A DNA stretch of 6,412 nucleotides from Bacillota bacterium. Its GTDB lineage: Bacteria; Bacillota; Clostridia; Christensenellales; Aristaeellaceae. The stretch spans positions 1-6,412 of the forward strand of contig JAEWTC010000137.1 of NCBI GenBank assembly GCA_023459675.1. The letters are read 5' to 3'. Made by a program: the position numbers and the translations under genes. Under the pieces are notes generated by a model. The model was not told the origin of the DNA and searched no databases. It saw only the letters and a program-made list of their open reading frames with translations. This document shows positions 5,389 to 6,412 of the stretch, piece after piece. Every line of letters begins with the position of its first letter. Position 1 is the first letter of the stretch.

Positions 5389-6412
5389 AGCGCCGCCTCC
5401 CCGCGAAACGGTTTCACGCTGCGCGAAACGGTTACGGCCGCGTCGGCATCCGGCAGGGGGTTTCCAAACGCGTCCCGCCCGTTGTCCGCGGTGCGGTGGA
5501 TGAGCAGCGTTTCCGCGTCCCGTACGGTTACGTTCAAAAACCCCGTTTGCAGTATGTGACTTTGCCTGCGGTGCTTAAGAAGCCCGCGCACGGCGGCGCG
5601 GAAGCTCTCGTCCACCGCCTCCCACGCCATCGGCGCGCGGTTCCACGGGTCCGCCATGCCCTGCATGCCAATCTCGTCGCCATAATAGACGGACGGGATC
5701 CCCGGCAGCGCGCATATTAACTTGAGCGCTTCCAGGTATCTCGCCTTGGCCAGGGCAAGCTGCGCCTTCGTCAGCCGCACATGCCTTGCCTCTTCCCGCG
5801 GCATCTGCACAATGCCTTCGGTATCATATCCCGCGAAGGCGTTCAGCGCGCGTACGCGGTCGTGGCTGCCCAGCAGGTTCATCAGGCTGTAATAAAACGG
5901 CGGGGGATACACCTCGCGCTGGTGTAAAAGCAGCCGTGCCAGCGCGTACGCGTCCGTTTTCCCGGTGAAGAAATCGATCACCGCGCGGCGCAGCGGGTAG
6001 TTCATCACGCTGTCCAGCGTGTCCCCCAGGCAGTAGGAGCGCGGCTCCCCGTAGCTTACCTTGTTGCTTGCGTCCTCCCAAACCTCGCCGATCAGCGCGT
6101 TGCCCTCCCCGGCGGTTTTCACGGCGTAACGCATTTTCTGCAACAGCCGCACGGGAAGCTCGTCCGCCACGTCCAACCGCCAGCCGCTTGCGCCTTGCTG
6201 CAGCCAGTAGGGCAATACGCCGTTTTGTTGGTTGAGCAGGAAAAACTGGTAATCCGGGTGGTCCTTCTCCACGGCGGGCAGCGTGTAGAACCCCCACCAG
6301 GCGTTATAATCGTTTGGAAACGTGAAAAACCGATACCAGCTTGCGTAGGGGGATTGCGGGCTCTGGTACGCGCCGACGCCCGGATACCTCCCGTAGCGGT
6401 TGAAATATAGGC
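5385..6412 (-). CDS. GH13 alpha-glycosidase (neopullulanase/cyclomaltodextrinase type), 5' end cut by the window edge
   Basis: The C-terminal 341 residues of a glycoside hydrolase family 13 enzyme that cleaves alpha-glucan bonds with a double-displacement mechanism. In the visible part, the nucleophile is D80 in GWRLDVADE, the acid/base is E109 in LIGEVWED, and the stabilising aspartate is D184 in LLGSHDRVR. All three are intact. The first conserved GH13 region lies beyond the right edge. FNRYGRYPGVGAYQS and WWGFYTLP are typical of neopullulanase-like enzymes of Clostridia. The exact substrate (maltodextrin, cyclodextrin, pullulan) cannot be told. No signal peptide can be judged because the N-terminus is missing. 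The C-terminal beta domain is rather short. The TGA stop (5387-5385) overlaps the recF start. Confidence 0.93.
   Translation of the reverse strand, partial: LYFNRYGRYPGVGAYQSPQSPYASWYRFFTFPNDYNAWWGFYTLPAVEKDHPDYQFFLLNQQNGVLPYWLQQGASGWRLDVADELPVRLLQKMRYAVKTAGEGNALIGEVWEDASNKVSYGEPRSYCLGDTLDSVMNYPLRRAVIDFFTGKTDAYALARLLLHQREVYPPPFYYSLMNLLGSHDRVRALNAFAGYDTEGIVQMPREEARHVRLTKAQLALAKARYLEALKLICALPGIPSVYYGDEIGMQGMADPWNRAPMAWEAVDESFRAAVRGLLKHRRQSHILQTGFLNVTVRDAETLLIHRTADNGRDAFGNPLPDADAAVTVSRSVKPFRGEAAL

Overview
The window reads as a chromosomal piece of a GC-rich (by eye about 60% G+C) Gram-positive bacterium of the Firmicutes, most likely Clostridia. The grounds are a T-box riboswitch upstream of a threonyl-tRNA synthetase gene, strong purine-rich Shine-Dalgarno sites, consensus SigA-type promoters, a MutS2-family ATPase and a Clostridia-like neopullulanase-type glycosidase. 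The taxon is inferred from these traits, not from a database match. No mobile element, CRISPR array, tRNA or rRNA gene is visible.

Layout. Bases 1-1691 (minus) hold thrS, which runs off the left edge. Its leader at 1712-1957 is a T-box riboswitch with a terminator, driven by a consensus promoter at 1964-1992. A second consensus promoter at 2018-2046 fires the other way, with its -35 box 25 bp from that of thrS. It drives a leader of about 255 nt and then a 632-residue MutS2-like ATPase (2309-4207, plus). A strong hairpin at 4227-4265 separates this gene from the convergent recF (4264-5388, minus). recF overlaps the end of a GH13 alpha-glycosidase gene (5385-6412, minus), which runs off the right edge.

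How the genes work together. thrS is set to be induced by uncharged tRNA-Thr through transcription antitermination. The glycosidase and recF form a translationally coupled pair, an unexpected partnership because recF normally sits with dnaA-dnaN-gyrB. The MutS2-like protein keeps the lever and ATPase domains and a KOW-like C-terminal segment. It lacks the Smr nuclease domain and the long coiled coil of ordinary MutS2.

The most interesting part is the leader of the MutS2-like gene (2053-2308). It holds a credible 20-codon leader peptide whose stop codon touches a hairpin, and that hairpin is mutually exclusive with a U-tract terminator. This is the classic layout of ribosome-mediated transcription attenuation. 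Since MutS2 of Bacillus subtilis is known to act on collided ribosomes, a translation-sensing switch on a MutS2 relative is a coherent, testable hypothesis. It rests only on reading the sequence by eye.
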